NCBI GenBank assembly: GCA_016630955.3
Contig: CM049988.1
Span: 2,170,001-2,234,000, forward strand
Direction: 5' to 3'
Source of the DNA: Didymella arachidicola
Lineage: Eukaryota; Ascomycota; Dothideomycetes; Pleosporales; Didymellaceae
Length of the DNA: 64,000 nucleotides
The number at the start of each line of letters is the position of its first letter. Position 1 is the first letter of the stretch. The notes under the pieces are model-generated. The model did no database searches. It was given only the letters and a program-made list of their open reading frames with translations, and was not told where the DNA came from. Below are positions 30,633-42,498 of the stretch, one piece after another. Both the position numbers and the translations under genes were made by a program.

Positions 30633-31619
30633 TCAATACCAATACTGCCATCTCGAATTCTTGCATGCCTCCAAGATCTTCTTGACTTCCTCCTGACTCC
30701 TCGGCCCCGCACTCCCTCTCACATGAGGTCTCTGCTTATACCCACCGTTCTGCCAGCTATCCTGATCGAGCCTGTACTCGATACGTACTTCCGCGCCTCT
30801 ACGCTTTGGGTCGTCGAATCTGTCAAGCCATCTATTCAACTGAGGCTTTGTACTCGTCTTCGTCCGGGAGTAGGTCAGCGTGATAATAATCTTCCTGCTG
30901 TGCACCATCGCTTCGGGATGCGAGTTCGGCGTGGCTGCGGCTGCAAGCTTGTGCAACTGCGCCTCGCTGAGTCTGTTCAGGAATGTTACGACGTGGGCGA
31001 AGTTGTGGTTCTTCACGGTTGTGTGGATGACAGGTGCGAAGAACAGGACCGCGTCCAGGAATTCTTCTTTGATCTGGGAGTTGACGCCGATCAGGCCGGA
31101 TTTGGAAATGAAATCCCGGTTTTGCAGTGTTACTACGTGCTTGGGGCCGGAAGTCAACACGTGTTTGTAGATCTCGTCGCGCAATTCGCGTGGGAGAGCG
31201 AGGAACCCGGTGGCTAGGGTGGACGGGGCCGTGACGGATGTAGGCGTCCCGTAGTCAAGGTCGATGATAGATCCGTTTAGAGCCTGGGGAGAATTGATCG
31301 TCAATGCTTCGGCCTGCTCGATGAAGGCGACGCAATGGTCATCGGTGCAATGCTCATGGAGATTAACGATGCTTCGTTTCGGTGGTGGTGCCTCTGCAAG
31401 GACTTGTTGTGACGCCTTTCTTTTCGACTGTTGTCGTGTTGTTCGAGTCGTGAGTTTATTCGTCGCCTGTGTGGATTGGTGCAAGCTTGCGTCCTTCTTC
31501 ACGGTATTGTGTTGTTCGTATTGTCGCCGTGCATTACGTGATGGTCGTGTCTCAGGTTCAACGGCACGGTTGTGGGCTGCTGCATTGTACAATCTTGAGC
31601 TTCTGCGTGTGACAACCAT
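30633..31619 (-). CDS. F-box-like fungal hypothetical protein (328 aa)
   Basis: Intronless. The N-terminal ~95 residues are basic and Gln/Thr-rich, probably disordered and possibly nuclear (MVVTRRSSRLYNAAAHNRAV, QQSKRKASQQ, PPPKR). The middle carries FLALPRELRDEIYKHVLTSG, the usual signature of the fungal F-box-like hypothetical family, followed by NRDFISKSGLIGVNSQIKEE and a C-terminal beta-rich region. Proteins of this type are numerous in Pezizomycotina and mostly uncharacterised. SCF adaptor function is an inference from the F-box-like helix only. The frame is intact. Confidence 0.72.
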   Translation of the reverse strand: MVVTRRSSRLYNAAAHNRAVEPETRPSRNARRQYEQHNTVKKDASLHQSTQATNKLTTRTTRQQSKRKASQQVLAEAPPPKRSIVNLHEHCTDDHCVAFIEQAEALTINSPQALNGSIIDLDYGTPTSVTAPSTLATGFLALPRELRDEIYKHVLTSGPKHVVTLQNRDFISKSGLIGVNSQIKEEFLDAVLFFAPVIHTTVKNHNFAHVVTFLNRLSEAQLHKLAAAATPNSHPEAMVHSRKIIITLTYSRTKTSTKPQLNRWLDRFDDPKRRGAEVRIEYRLDQDSWQNGGYKQRPHVRGSAGPRSQEEVKKILEACKNSRWQYWY

Positions 31620-32031
31620 CTTGGAAATGAGATCTATTGTTCAAAAAAGATTTCGCGGGAGAGGCGATGTCTTTGTATACTCGTGATGTGGATCCTGTGA
31701 GGCTGCGGCAAGGCAACAACGATGCACACTAGCTTTATCAGGCTGGTCATGGAAGGCCTGGCGACGGGGGCCTTGCATCGCGAAAGCACCCCTCTAGTCA
31801 TCATGTACGCGCATGTCCATTCAGTCCTCGACAGGCCAGCCCTGGAGATATCGACAGAACAATATGTTGAGAAAATTCGATGCATTGTTCTCGCAGTATG
31901 CCCCACAGTAAAGGTATCAATAATCCCAAAACGCCTCGCTATCATCATGGATCCTCCTCATCAGCATATTGTACAACAAAAAGAGCAGAAGAATATTTGC
32001 TAAGCTTCGACATTGGGCAGTGTGGGATCGT
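31620..32031. other. Intergenic, no gene seen
   Basis: Opposing frames of 93 and 104 codons overlap here. Neither has recognisable sequence or splice structure, so neither is called. Confidence 0.5.
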
Positions 32032-32499
32032 TTAGATGTGGTCGTGGCCTACAATTATATTAGTTACAACTTCACACACGCTCGTCGCTGATTACTTACG
32101 ACCAAGAGCCCTGCCCTTCTTGCCAAGCGCTTTCGCCTCGCTCTGCTTGATCTTCGCCAGTCTGGCCTCTTCCGCAGCTTCCCTCTCCAGCCTCCTCACG
32201 TGCTCGCGGGCCTCGCGCACAGCGTTCTTCGCCCGGAAGAGTGCGGCATCGGCCTCCCTCTCGGCAGCCTCAGCCTGTCGGAGTGACTGTGTGGCAGCAT
32301 GGATAGACGGGTCACCGGAACCACGGTGTAGAACTGAAGAGTGACGCTTGGTGGAGGATGTGCTGGTGTGGTGCGAAGATGTCGACGCGCGGTGAATGTC
32401 TGAACTCGATGAACGGCGACGCGAGAAGAAGCCGGTCTTGCGTTCGGGTGATACAGGAGCTGGAGGAGGGGAAGGCTCGCGGCGACCGAAGAGAGGCAT
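32032..32499 (-). CDS. Small conserved fungal coiled-coil protein (138 aa)
   Basis: Exon 32100-32499 plus a 17-nt last exon (32032-32048) across a 51-nt intron (GTAAGT ... TTGTAG). The splice changes the ending from GRK to GRHDHI, which fits my memory of this family's end. The N-terminus, MPLFGRREPSPPPAPVSPER, leads into a Ser/Arg/His-rich region. A single helix follows (about 85-130: QAEAAEREADAALFRAKNAV, REAREHVRRLEREAAEEARL) with Ala/Glu/Arg heptad character. Homologues are widespread in Pezizomycotina but uncharacterised. Cytoplasmic; no membrane segment. Confidence 0.78.
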
Positions 32500-35031
32500 T
32501 GTTGGTGTGGTTGCTTAGTATTGGGCTTGGTGTTGATAGCAAGGGTATTTAATCCCGAAGTGCAAGGACAGCAATAGACGTGTGGACAGAAAAGTGGACT
32601 GGATTGGGAAGCAAAACGGATGAAACGGCACTGAAGGTCTTATACCTGAAGTTCCTGTGTATACGACACCTACGGTGTTGTACACGAAAGAGGCATGCCT
32701 CAGAAAGCAGGATCGTGGCCGTGCGTGACGTCAGAAACGGCGATCTCATCCCCCTTCCAAGAACATACCGCGACAGTGAGATCATCATACCTCAGTCTGG
32801 TGCAGTATGAATCTATCGTTCTGGAACTATCAGAAACATGAAGATTGAATACCAGAAGTCAGTCGGAGAAGTGGCTCTGCTAGTGCAAGCTAGAGCGCGT
32901 TTTGGTGGACCTTGGACCGCGGCTGGATTCTTTCCTAATCCGGTAAGTTGACTTTTGCCATCGATTACTGGACTGGCAAACGGGTTGGGTTGGGTTGGGT
33001 CGCGTCACGTGCTACCCAACCTCAACCCAACCCAACCCATTTGCCAGTCTATCGATTACTTTGAGTATTGGCGGCCTCCGCTCGCAGTTTTTGACAGCAA
33101 ACCGCCTCCGAATTTCCACCTGGAGTGCTTCAACACATCCTGAGCTTCACCTTCAACGTTCTACACTGCATCGGCTTACTTCGGTCACATTTCTTATACT
33201 GAGTTTGGTGTGCCAGACTTTGTAGGCCTTCTCCTGCTACTAGCTCAGCTCCCTTGATGAACGTCCAGCACTACCGAAACTTGCTAAAACTTTCTGTTGG
33301 TCGCGCACGACGTGTACTGGTATTTACAACGTTGTGTTCGGGAGAGGTTCCTGTAGCACAGTGCAGCAACGGGCCCTTCCCGCCCCTGTCGCCATGCGAA
33401 GAGTAGACGTCCAAATGCCGGTTTACGCCGTTTCGGATCCGGCCTGTTGAACGCGCGATGGCGCACATTTGATTCGTGGCAACGGGCGCGGATAGAGGGA
33501 AAACTTGGGACCGAAAACTTCTCAGGCACGGCCGCCTCCGCGAGTGCCCGTTGCATAGAAAGACATAGCATTGGGCCATAACCATTTCGATCTTATCCAG
33601 CATCCTGATACATCTTGCCAAAATAACCAAGCAGCTCAAGCAAGAATCGAAATCACATGATTCGATGTAGAGTAGCTTTTGATGTGTGAATAGGCGTCCT
33701 GTGCAACAGGCTATTGCATTTCAGATTTGACAAAGCACGAAACAGAACATGTCTTGCAATTTGCATGACATCTGGAAACCGTCGTGCAGATAGATACTGT
33801 CTATGAGATCTTGGAAAGACTCGGTAAAGGGAGATAGGAACCGGCAGGCAATGGTCTTTGTGTAAAGGGTTTTCAGCAAAAAGAGATCAGGCCGACATCG
33901 AGTCTCTGTGATGGCTTTTGAGAGCAGAGTTTAAGAGAAAAGTTGAGGAGAACCCAGGATCGCATCGTGGTAGGATACATTGGCGTTTGAGCTTTTGCCA
34001 ACCGATCTTAAGAAGAAGTGTGTCTCAAGTATGCCAAATGTGACTACGTCGGCAGCTTCAACCATCAGAATGCTCGAATGAGGTTTTGGACAGAATAATC
34101 TCAAACATATGGGCTTGCATACTTCTTCTACGGTATCCGTAGGAACGAATGTAGACGGCGAAAGAGCGGGTGAGCAGCCGCAGTTTTTGCATATGTTTAG
34201 CTATGTGAGAACTCTGATATGCGGATAGACAGGGATTGCTTAGCACGGGCACATATCTCCAGAGAACATCGATTTTTGGTCAAAGAGAGAGCTTCATGGA
34301 TAGGAAGATGAAGTATTTCTGTACCCGTAGTAAGTACGGAAAGTATTAGAAAGGAAACAGGTGCGTGCTAATGACGAGGAGACTCTCCACTGGCGAATTA
34401 TGCATAGCGCGTTTCGGCATTACACGTGCAGATTGCAGTTCACATGTCCGATCTGTCTGTTTTTGAGTGCGGACGCGCAAGGTAGCGTTCAGACACTCGT
34501 GTGGAGAAAAGATGAGATATGCACCCCGCACAATGGCATTCTGTTCGGCTTGCGGCTGGGATAACTGTAGACCAAGAAGATCTTCATTGATGTTAAGCTG
34601 TCTTTAGCCCCCCTCTTATTCACCTCTGTTTAATCACAAATCTAATAGATGTGATTGAACTCTAGCAAGGCGGTCTTGGTAAACAAAGGTTCCTCGCGAC
34701 ATTGGAAATCCTCGAAATCTTATGCGTTGGGGCAGTTTGAACAGCCTAGGTGTGTCTGGCTCGATAGTTATCTGATCTTTCTATTCAATACACGAATAGT
34801 AAGAGATATACTGCTACCCGACCGCCCTCCAAAACCGTCTGTGCCCCCCCCCCCCCCCAACCTCGTAAATCACCTGACAGCCTAGCATTTAAGCGAGCGG
34901 CGCAGTCCCCTTACAAGCCCCAACCAACTCCTTGTCTTCTCCCACTTCGTTACTTTGCAACATTATTACCTCTTGCATGTCACACGCTCCTACGCATTGC
35001 TTTTTGCCGCTGCAGTCTTTTCTTGAGCAAT
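32500..35031. other. Gene-poor interval with one hairpin element
   Basis: About 2.5 kb without a supported gene. It contains the hairpin at 32960-33060 and a C13-like run near 34845-34858. The last ~120 bp before 35032 are CT-rich leader. Open frames up to 122 codons (33271-33639 minus) look random. Confidence 0.5.
32960..33060. repeat. 81-bp hairpin bounded by 10-bp direct repeats
   Basis: Direct repeats ATCGATTACT at 32960-32969 and 33051-33060 flank an 81-bp insert. The insert's ends are 26-bp inverted repeats (32971-32996 and 33024-33049, one mismatch) rich in TTGGG/CCCAA units. The 27-bp loop contains CACGTG. The structure resembles a miniature non-autonomous element with a target-site duplication. 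Confidence 0.75.
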
Positions 35032-35478
35032 ATGACAACTATCCAGGACATAGTCCGCAGAACATGGCGCCCTCCTATCAATGTCGACTTTTGCCGGGCT
35101 GATTATGATAAATACTACAAGCCATGGGGTTTTCCTCTCTTCCGAACATGTTACACCCCTGAGTCCGACCAGCAGTGGAAGCTATTGACCGACAAGATCT
35201 CAGCGAGTGTGTTAGCTACGCTGAGCAAATGCAAAGACGAAGGGGAAGATTCCCACAACACCGCGATGATCTCCGAAACTTTCAAGCTGGATGCCCGCTC
35301 AGATTCTGCGACCCTCGATGGCCTCACGATGGACAAAGTTTCCCAGATCTACCGTGGCGAAGTGGGTAGCTCGCCTATGGAATTGAGGGATAGTCTCACC
35401 CCAGACCATCAGATCTTTCTCTTGGCTGATGAGGAGGTGCTTCAAAATTTGGATTCTGGCGTGGTTAATGTGGTGTAA
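35032..35478 (+). CDS. Hypothetical fungal protein (148 aa)
   Basis: The ATG at 35032 (MTTIQDIVRRTWRPPINVDF) is chosen over an upstream non-ATG codon. The pattern WGFPLFRTCYTPESDQQWKL ... FKLDARSDSATLDGLTMDKV ... DHQIFLLADEEVLQNL matches a common filamentous-fungal family of unknown function in which a WGFxxYRTxY motif precedes a small alpha/beta region. The frame ends right after GVVNVV, where a GTGTAAGC donor-like site overlaps the stop, so a further exon may be missing. Most relatives, as I recall, are somewhat longer. No membrane or signal sequence. Confidence 0.65.
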   Translation: MTTIQDIVRRTWRPPINVDFCRADYDKYYKPWGFPLFRTCYTPESDQQWKLLTDKISASVLATLSKCKDEGEDSHNTAMISETFKLDARSDSATLDGLTMDKVSQIYRGEVGSSPMELRDSLTPDHQIFLLADEEVLQNLDSGVVNVV

Positions 35479-38137
35479 GCAGCACCCGTCGAAGGTGCTG
35501 ATCTAGAGTGTTATTATCAATGGTTGAGAGTGAATGTAAATTAACTTATTGACCCCTGGATTGTGCTAGAGATTTGTGATTCCGGGCTGTACTTTTTGGT
35601 CGATGAGGAGGAGCCTGGGGCATTATGGGCGGGATAGTCAAGGCAGTTTTCGCATTGTAGCCGTGGTGTTTCAGTGACTAATTTCTGCATACAGACTCCA
35701 TCAGGACGCAGGAAGATACTGTCCATTTCCTAGATAGTCATTCAACTCCGGTTCAGGTATCTGTCTTATCATACAAATCAAGTAATGGCACTGACTTTGA
35801 GCTTTCCACCTTATTACCCGACGTCGATTTGCTCCTTCCAAAATTGTGATATCGAAATCAAAATATCATCTACATAGTCCCACCATCTAACATCCGTAAG
35901 GTCCACGTTGACAGCCACCTGAAGCTCTGCCTCTAAGCTCGCTAGGTTGTGCAGAGCTTGCTGGATATGGCCATCTGTTCTCATCTCCCAGTTGTTTCTG
36001 AGCGGGTTAGGCAGGACAAATTGTCTTCAACGTCCTCTCGTCACATTCAAAAGATACACCCAATTCATATACTACAATCTTGTCACCACAACTTCCATCA
36101 CGACGATGAAACCTGCTATTAGCTGGAAAGCCACCAGCTGTCAGGACCATCACGCTCCTTGAAACAATCTCGAAACACAGAGTTATTGACGGCCAATCAA
36201 CACACATTGAGAATGTACAATATTCACCTATATCCGAGTATGCAAGACGGTGCTGTACTCTTGCAGATTGGTGCTTAGCAGAACTAACGACCTTCTCGAG
36301 ACTGCAAGCTTGCATGCCCGGGCGGGAATTTCGCAGAAAAGAGACGAACTCTCCACACATAGTGGGTATCGTTCGTGATTTGGAGGCAGAAATATAACCA
36401 CAAATGCTCTCATTTTAGATCCCATTTTAGAGTTCGGGATTGGGAGTAGGATTTAGAGGCAGAGCTTGTCAAAGAGCAGCGAAGACTTATAGCCCACATG
36501 CTAAAGCGAAGATTGCAACAGAAGAAATTTCATGTCTGTATATTCCATATAGAAGACTTTGGGAGAATCATCCAAGAGAACCTGATTGCTTTTGGGAACA
36601 CTTTCTGCAGAAGAGCATTTGGAGACATACTAACTCTTTGGAAGAACACAGGCCTTGATATGATGTTGATCCGTTACAGACGTTCGAAAGAAGAGCGGCA
36701 TATCTTTGAGTAGTACTGTTTCAACCGGAAGAACCCAGACATGCCGGCTGAAGGCGTGTTCTTTGTGTATACAAAAATAGCGAGGGTTCGTTCTTCATCG
36801 TCCGAGTTTTTATGGCGTTGTGGACGCAAAGCAGGATAGTATGTGGGACACGCGACTCTGAACTGGAGTCACGCCACCGTGCAGAGTAAAGCACACGAAA
36901 GCAGGGCAATCATCGAGCAAGTTATGTTGGTGGTGGCACATAGCGACCCAAGCACCAATTTTGGATCGTATCCAAGAAACCACCGCAGAGCACAAAACAT
37001 ATGGTAGTTGAGGACGTTTAGGTACAGTCCATCCCACAGCCCTGTGTAGCTTTGGGCAGTACACACATCAGGGCAGCGCAAGAAAGAAACATAGGATCTG
37101 GATGTACTCTTTTTGAATTTTGAGGTAGCAGAGAAGTTGTGAATGAGAGCAGAGTACCGGCTTCGAGGGAATATATACTGCGCTGCGCAAACCGCAAGAC
37201 AGCACCACATAGGTCGCCTCGAACACCTCTTTGGTGAAAACTCTAGAGCAAGTATGCGTCAAGACGTAGTCGTTGTGTGTTTACTCCTGGAAAGACATAC
37301 AGATTTCGCATATTACTTTGAGATGTAGACGTAATCATAATGTCTATGGATCCAGATTTGGTATAGATATAGCGTCTCCTGATGGGTGATTAGGAAGGTG
37401 GCAGTCGTCGGACATGCAATGCAACTCTGTATGTTTTGACAGGCAGAAAATGAACAGGAGTTGATGGACAAAGAGAGTCAAAAAGCGGGGGATATTCTAG
37501 CGTAGAGATAAGAAGATGTAGGAACCTATGGAGACAGGTGGACTTGTGTTTTGAACATATGCCATTGCCGGCACTAGGTCCGCACCGTGAGCATGTACGA
37601 TCCCAAGTCCATTTGTGTCCATGCTCGAATGCCAGAGACCAGAACATGACATGGAACAAGCGCCCTTCTTAAAACAATGCAACTTCACATGTAGAAGCAC
37701 GAGAAAGACATTGAAATGCGGAATATCTGTGTATCATTCAAGATCTCGAATCGGGTATCTGAAAAGCGATAATGCGCGCTCAAACGTGTGATGCAGACAC
37801 AAAAGAAACAAACTCTCCTGGTTCTTCGCGAACGCCAACGCGATGTCTGCTCTGGCCATCTCTGGCCCGGCTGTTGTACCTCGGTTTCGGAGACTCTAGT
37901 CTCCAGCTCTCGTGCAATGACGCACACTTCTTGTGGCGTGTTCCAGCCTCCTGCTCATTGGTCTTGCCTACTCTTACTTCTTGTCTTCAATTTCCTCTAC
38001 GCTCTTTCTTCTTATACAGTCCCAAGCTTTATTCTCCGGTGGTGTGAGTTTATAGTCCTCGACTATTCGATCGATATCCCCTTCGACCTTGATTCCTCTG
38101 CTTGCGGCGGCCGTACGGTATATATCGTTCTCGTTCT
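35479..38137. other. Gene-poor interval, no gene supported
   Basis: About 2.7 kb of visibly more AT-rich sequence with scattered short frames (largest 122 codons at 37788-38156 plus, which is out of register with ICE2 on the other strand). No repeats with clear ends were found. It may be decayed repeat DNA, but that is only an impression. Confidence 0.45.
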
Positions 38138-39558
38138 TCAATCGGTTTTCCAGTGAATCCTGCCATCATCGTCTGCCTTGGAGATTTGAAGCTCGATTGC
38201 GTAGAGACCCATGGTGATCGCTAAGTTGATCCACCTCCACATATTACCCCCTGCATCTCCTCCCTGGTTTGTCCACCATTCGCCATTGACGGCACTACCA
38301 TCTGTCCCGTTCCCGCTAGCGAAGTGCTGCATGAGCAGACTGGTGTAGACAGCGATGATGATACTGGGGCTGAACCATGTTAAGAAGCCGAGGATCTTCG
38401 AGGTCTCGTCTTCGTCATCCAGGCTAGGCTCCTGAGATAATGCTCTCGCACCACTCTCTCTGATAGCGGGAATGATGCGTGCTGCTGCGTACATAACAAA
38501 GACACGGTATGCCAGGGAGATGATGACGGAAGGCGTGATGGTCATGACGGCGCCTACCATCAAGTTGAAACCGGTGTGAATAATCGAGGGCAACGAACCC
38601 AAGGCATGGAGAAGCGTTGTGTAGGATGCCATGATGATCGGTGGTAGAGGTGGAAGAGCTGGCTCAGGTGCGGCGGTCTCTGCGGCGAGTGAGCCTGGCG
38701 AAGGCTGGTAGTCAGTGAAGATCTGGTAAATGGCCAGGGTCACGTATGCAAACTAAAGTATGTCAGGTATTGGTATCACAAAAAGCTCTATCCTAACGTA
38801 CCAACAAAGCAGACTCCACTGGGTTACCGCGTGCGCTTGCGATCCCCCATCCTCCGAGGAAGATGGCTGTAGTGATGGCACAGCCGATGAGAATAGCGTC
38901 GACATTACTGATTTCAGGAAAGGTGGTGATGCGCCATAGGAAGTATACAGAAGTGGAGATGACCGAGGCAGAGGCAACGAGGAGGCCAATCTATACCATT
39001 GTTAGCTCCAGGTACAGGCCTAGAGTGGGTTTGCCTTACCATCCAACTGTCGCCGCGCTCCCTGTTCACGACCCATCTTGTGATCTGACCTGCTGCTTGG
39101 ATGACAAGCAGACTGCAGAAGCCCTCAGCAAGCTGGAAGACCGGCGTGCTGTACCTCAGTGTCTTGTCCCAGGCGCCGATCGAGACGTTCTGCAATAGAC
39201 CCTCAGGCCCAAAGATCCAATCTTGGATCGACGTAAAGTCTGATCTCTTGCCGCTGAATGTTCTCTCCGCCCAGCCAGCATTGTTTGTTGCGTCGATGGA
39301 GAACTTGTTCAGGCTCCAGATGAGCAGAGTAGGTATCGCCAACCACTGGGCCCAGGCCACAATATTGCCGAGGAACCACCTAAAACGCGAGTGGTCTGGG
39401 GTCGCCAGTCGCAGGCACGAGTAGAGGAAGTAGTAGACACTCAGTGAGAGTGAGAAAGCCAGTCCACATGTTCGACCGCCAATGTCGAAGGCTAACGGAA
39501 TCGTGAAGATGATTGCGCCGAGGAAGAACGTCGACGATAGAACGCGTGTGAACCACAT
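38138..39558 (-). CDS. ICE2: ER membrane protein ICE2
   Basis: Three exons (39040-39558, 38802-38990, 38138-38752), introns 49 nt each, all phase 0; 440 aa. The N-terminus reads RVLSSTFFLGAIIFTIPLAF then DIGGRTCGLAFSLSLSVYYF, the hallmark of the ICE2 family, followed by at least eight further hydrophobic segments. ICE2 is a multi-pass ER protein that helps maintain cortical ER shape and lipid homeostasis in yeast, where it influences lipid-droplet use and membrane synthesis. Length and topology agree with the family. An Asp/Glu-rich loop (EPSLDDEDETSK) lies between late membrane segments. Confidence 0.9.
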
Positions 39559-40316
39559 CTGCAGGCGCCTTTATCGCCAAGCTCGTGCAGCGACGAGCTT
39601 GACAGGCGGGCGCTGCGACCGTCGCGTGTTGTTGTGCGTTGTGACGTTATGTGCCTGCGGGCTCGCAATGGCACTAGCGCTTGGCGGCTTTCACGTGCGA
39701 ATGGTGCGGTGCTCCGCTGCACGCTCGTTGGCGGTCGTGGGATGGCGGAGGGACTGTCAACAACGACGGATGGCGGGGAGGAAGGCGCGATGATGTGAGT
39801 CGGCGGACTGCAAACACTGGAGGCAGTTGAGTGGGTATCCTGGTGGAATCAGGCACAAATGTCGGCTATTGGTGCGTGCTGTCGCGTGCTGGATGCACGA
39901 TAATTATGCTGCAATAAGGACACAGGACGGTTCTGGGCGAGCGGGAGGGGGCAAGCAGGCCGTGCGAGCTTCAAAACCAGGAACGGAACCGTCTCCCACT
40001 TTTGCCAGCACCAGGTTGGCGACCGCAGGGAATCTCGCAAAGAACGGGAAAGGACAAGTTGCGATGCGGTGAAGATCTCTGACATTTGCCCAAGCCGGAA
40101 TTGCGTAGCGCCCGCATGGATCGTGGGATTGTGCCAAGTCAGCCTCGCCGCGGGTAAACCACTGCTGTATCCACCGCAAGGAAACTTTCTCGAATCACGG
40201 TCCTGCTAGTCTGGATGACATTGTTGTTCACATCTGCTTTTGCGCGAACCACCAGAGCTACACCACACATCCGCAGAAGTATATTTGTCAAAACTGCTTT
40301 CGTGCAACATAGATTC
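39559..40316. promoter_or_regulatory. Divergent promoter region of ICE2 and MYG1 (inferred)
   Basis: Start codons of two divergent genes are 758 bp apart. No further gene or specific site could be supported. Confidence 0.4.
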
Positions 40317-41431
40317 ATGTCCGCCGATCACCCCGCGAAAAAGCTCAATATGTCCACCATCAAGATTGGAACGCACAAGTAGGTGCACGAGCTCCATTAG
40401 ACTGGCTCTTGTGAAGTGTGCTGACATGAGACAGTGGTCACTTCCACGCCGACGAGTCTTTGGCTGTTTCTATGCTGAAGAACCTTCCCACTTACGCCGA
40501 CGCTGAGCTCGTCCGTACCCGCGACCCTGCTAAGCTGGCCGAATGCCACACTGTTGTTGATGTTGGCGGCGAGTACGATGACAACGCAAAGCGTTACGAC
40601 CATCACCAGCGTGGCTTCGAGACCGTCTTCCCTGGCCACAACACCAAGCTCTCGTCGGCTGGTCTTGTCTATCTCCACTTTGGCAAGGATATCATCTCAG
40701 CCATCACTGGCCTGCCCCAAGGTGCAGACCTTGACCTTCTCTTTGAGAAGATCTACGCGGATTTCATCGAGGCTTTTGATGCCAACGACAACGGTGTTAA
40801 TGTCTTCTCGCCTAAGGATGTGGAGAAGGCAGGCATCCAGAAGCAGTTCGAGGATCGCGGCTTCAGCATCGCCAGCGTCGTCAATCGCTACAACTACGGC
40901 CCTTCCACCGGCGAAGCAAGCACAGAGGAGGAGAAGCAGGCACGTGAGGACCAGCGCTTCTTGAAGGCATCGGCCTTTGTTGGCGAACAGTTCACCATCG
41001 AGGTCACCGACCGCGCCCAATCCTGGCTCCCGGCGCGCCACAACGTCAAGGCTGCCTACGACAACCGCCTGCAGTACGACTCCCAGGGCCGTATTCTGGT
41101 CCTGCCTGAGGGCATGCCCTGGGCCGACCACCTCTACACTCTCGAGAAGGAGTCGCAGATTCCCCAGGGTGTCGCACCCCAGGTCTTATACGTCCTTTTC
41201 CCCGAGGACAAGCCTGAGGGCAAGTGGCGCATTCGCGCTGTGAGCAAGGAGAACGGCGGTTTCCAGAACCGTAAGGACCTTCCTGACGCATGGAAGGGTG
41301 TTCGTGACGCGGAGCTTGACAAGGTTTCTGGCATTGAGGGATGCGTCTTCGTCCATGCTGCTGGCTTCATTGGTGGCAACAAGAATTTTGACGGCGCCCT
41401 CGCCATGGCCAAGAAGGCCCTCGAGTTGTAG
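40317..41431 (+). CDS. MYG1: MYG1 family protein (metal-dependent exonuclease-like)
   Basis: Exons 40317-40378 and 40435-41431 are joined by a 56-nt intron (GTAGGT ... GACAG). Splicing rebuilds the family start KIGTHNGHFHADESLAVSML. Other family blocks are TVVDVGGEYDDNAKRYDHHQ, LSSAGLVYLHFG, EGMPWADHLYTLE and CVFVHAAGFIGGNKNFDGAL. Length is 352 aa. His/Asp residues in HFHAD, VDVGGEYD and YDHHQ are the expected metal ligands. The human relative is a 3'-5' RNA exonuclease acting in nucleolus and mitochondria; the fungal role is presumed similar. A second in-frame ATG at 40350 (MSTIKIGTHN) could give a shorter form; the longer N-terminus is not a strong mitochondrial signal. Confidence 0.93.
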
Positions 41432-42498
41432 ACACCCACAGGGAGGTGATTATGATTGATGATAGAGGAGGTGACATTGTAGATGGAGAGCACCAAAAGC
41501 TGCTACTCACCTGCATATGCATGGTCTGGCGTTCAGGCGCTTCATACAAAAGTTATGATACCAACCATATACCCATGGTTTCATAGATGTTGAATATCAA
41601 CATGAGATACGCATCAGACAGCTGAGAGTACAATTCTTCAACCTCCTCACTTGTGACTCAGTTGCATATGCCGTGACAACAGGCTCCTTCCTGGTCGAGG
41701 TCCAAACAAACATGTCCCGCGCATCTGAACAACAAGACTTCAAACTCACCGACAGGGACAACAGCGCCTTCGTAAGGCTGCTATAGGCGAGGGACCCTGA
41801 GCAAAATATCACCCCGGACCGATGGCAGCTCCCCCACGTCCGGCCCAGATTCGCTGCAAGATCACCGACACCCAACCAACAAATTTCGTGCGTACGCAGA
41901 TGAAGAGCGTCAGCGGGTGGATTCGGGCTGCTCCTCCTCACGTGAATAACCGTTCATTCGCTGGGCTGCCAGCCTCAAGCCCTGATTATCCGCGCCGCGG
42001 CACGTCGTTGGGCGAGCGGCGCTGTGGCGCAAATGCACTTGCAGCTTCAAGCCGGTGATCTGTGGAGACGGAAATACAAGCAATTGCATTTCCCAACAGC
42101 TGGAATATTCTTTCAAGAAGTCCAGCTTTCCTTTTCCACCTCTTTTCGAGTGCACCCATCTCACAACCGTTTCATCCCCACACAGTTGATTTCCACGTTC
42201 ACAAGCAAATCCTGCAAACAACCAAAGTCTCGGCTTATCTTCGACCCGCAGTTCCCCGACGCCGTTTTTCGCTCAGACACAACACGGCCCGCGCTTAAGA
42301 ATTTCATCAAGGCTCCCCTTTCACGAGCCAGCAATCGCCCACGCCTCCAATTTCCTCCGCACACGCGCCATCAAGACGCACCGCATCAGACTCACTAGCT
42401 TGAACATCTGGCACGTAACGACGCACCACAAACTCGTATCTCACACGACAGCGGCCCACCGGCACACGACCACACATACGACCACATACGACTTCACG
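41432..42498. other. Intergenic and long 5' leader, no gene seen
   Basis: The segment 42100-42498 is C- and A-rich leader-like sequence before UPS2. Frames of up to 124 codons there (42024-42398) read through this biased DNA and are not called. Confidence 0.5.

Noticed and set aside
31634..32003. Opposing ORFs of 104 (minus) and 93 (plus) codons
   Set aside because: They overlap each other and the promoter of the F-box-like gene, with no recognisable sequence.
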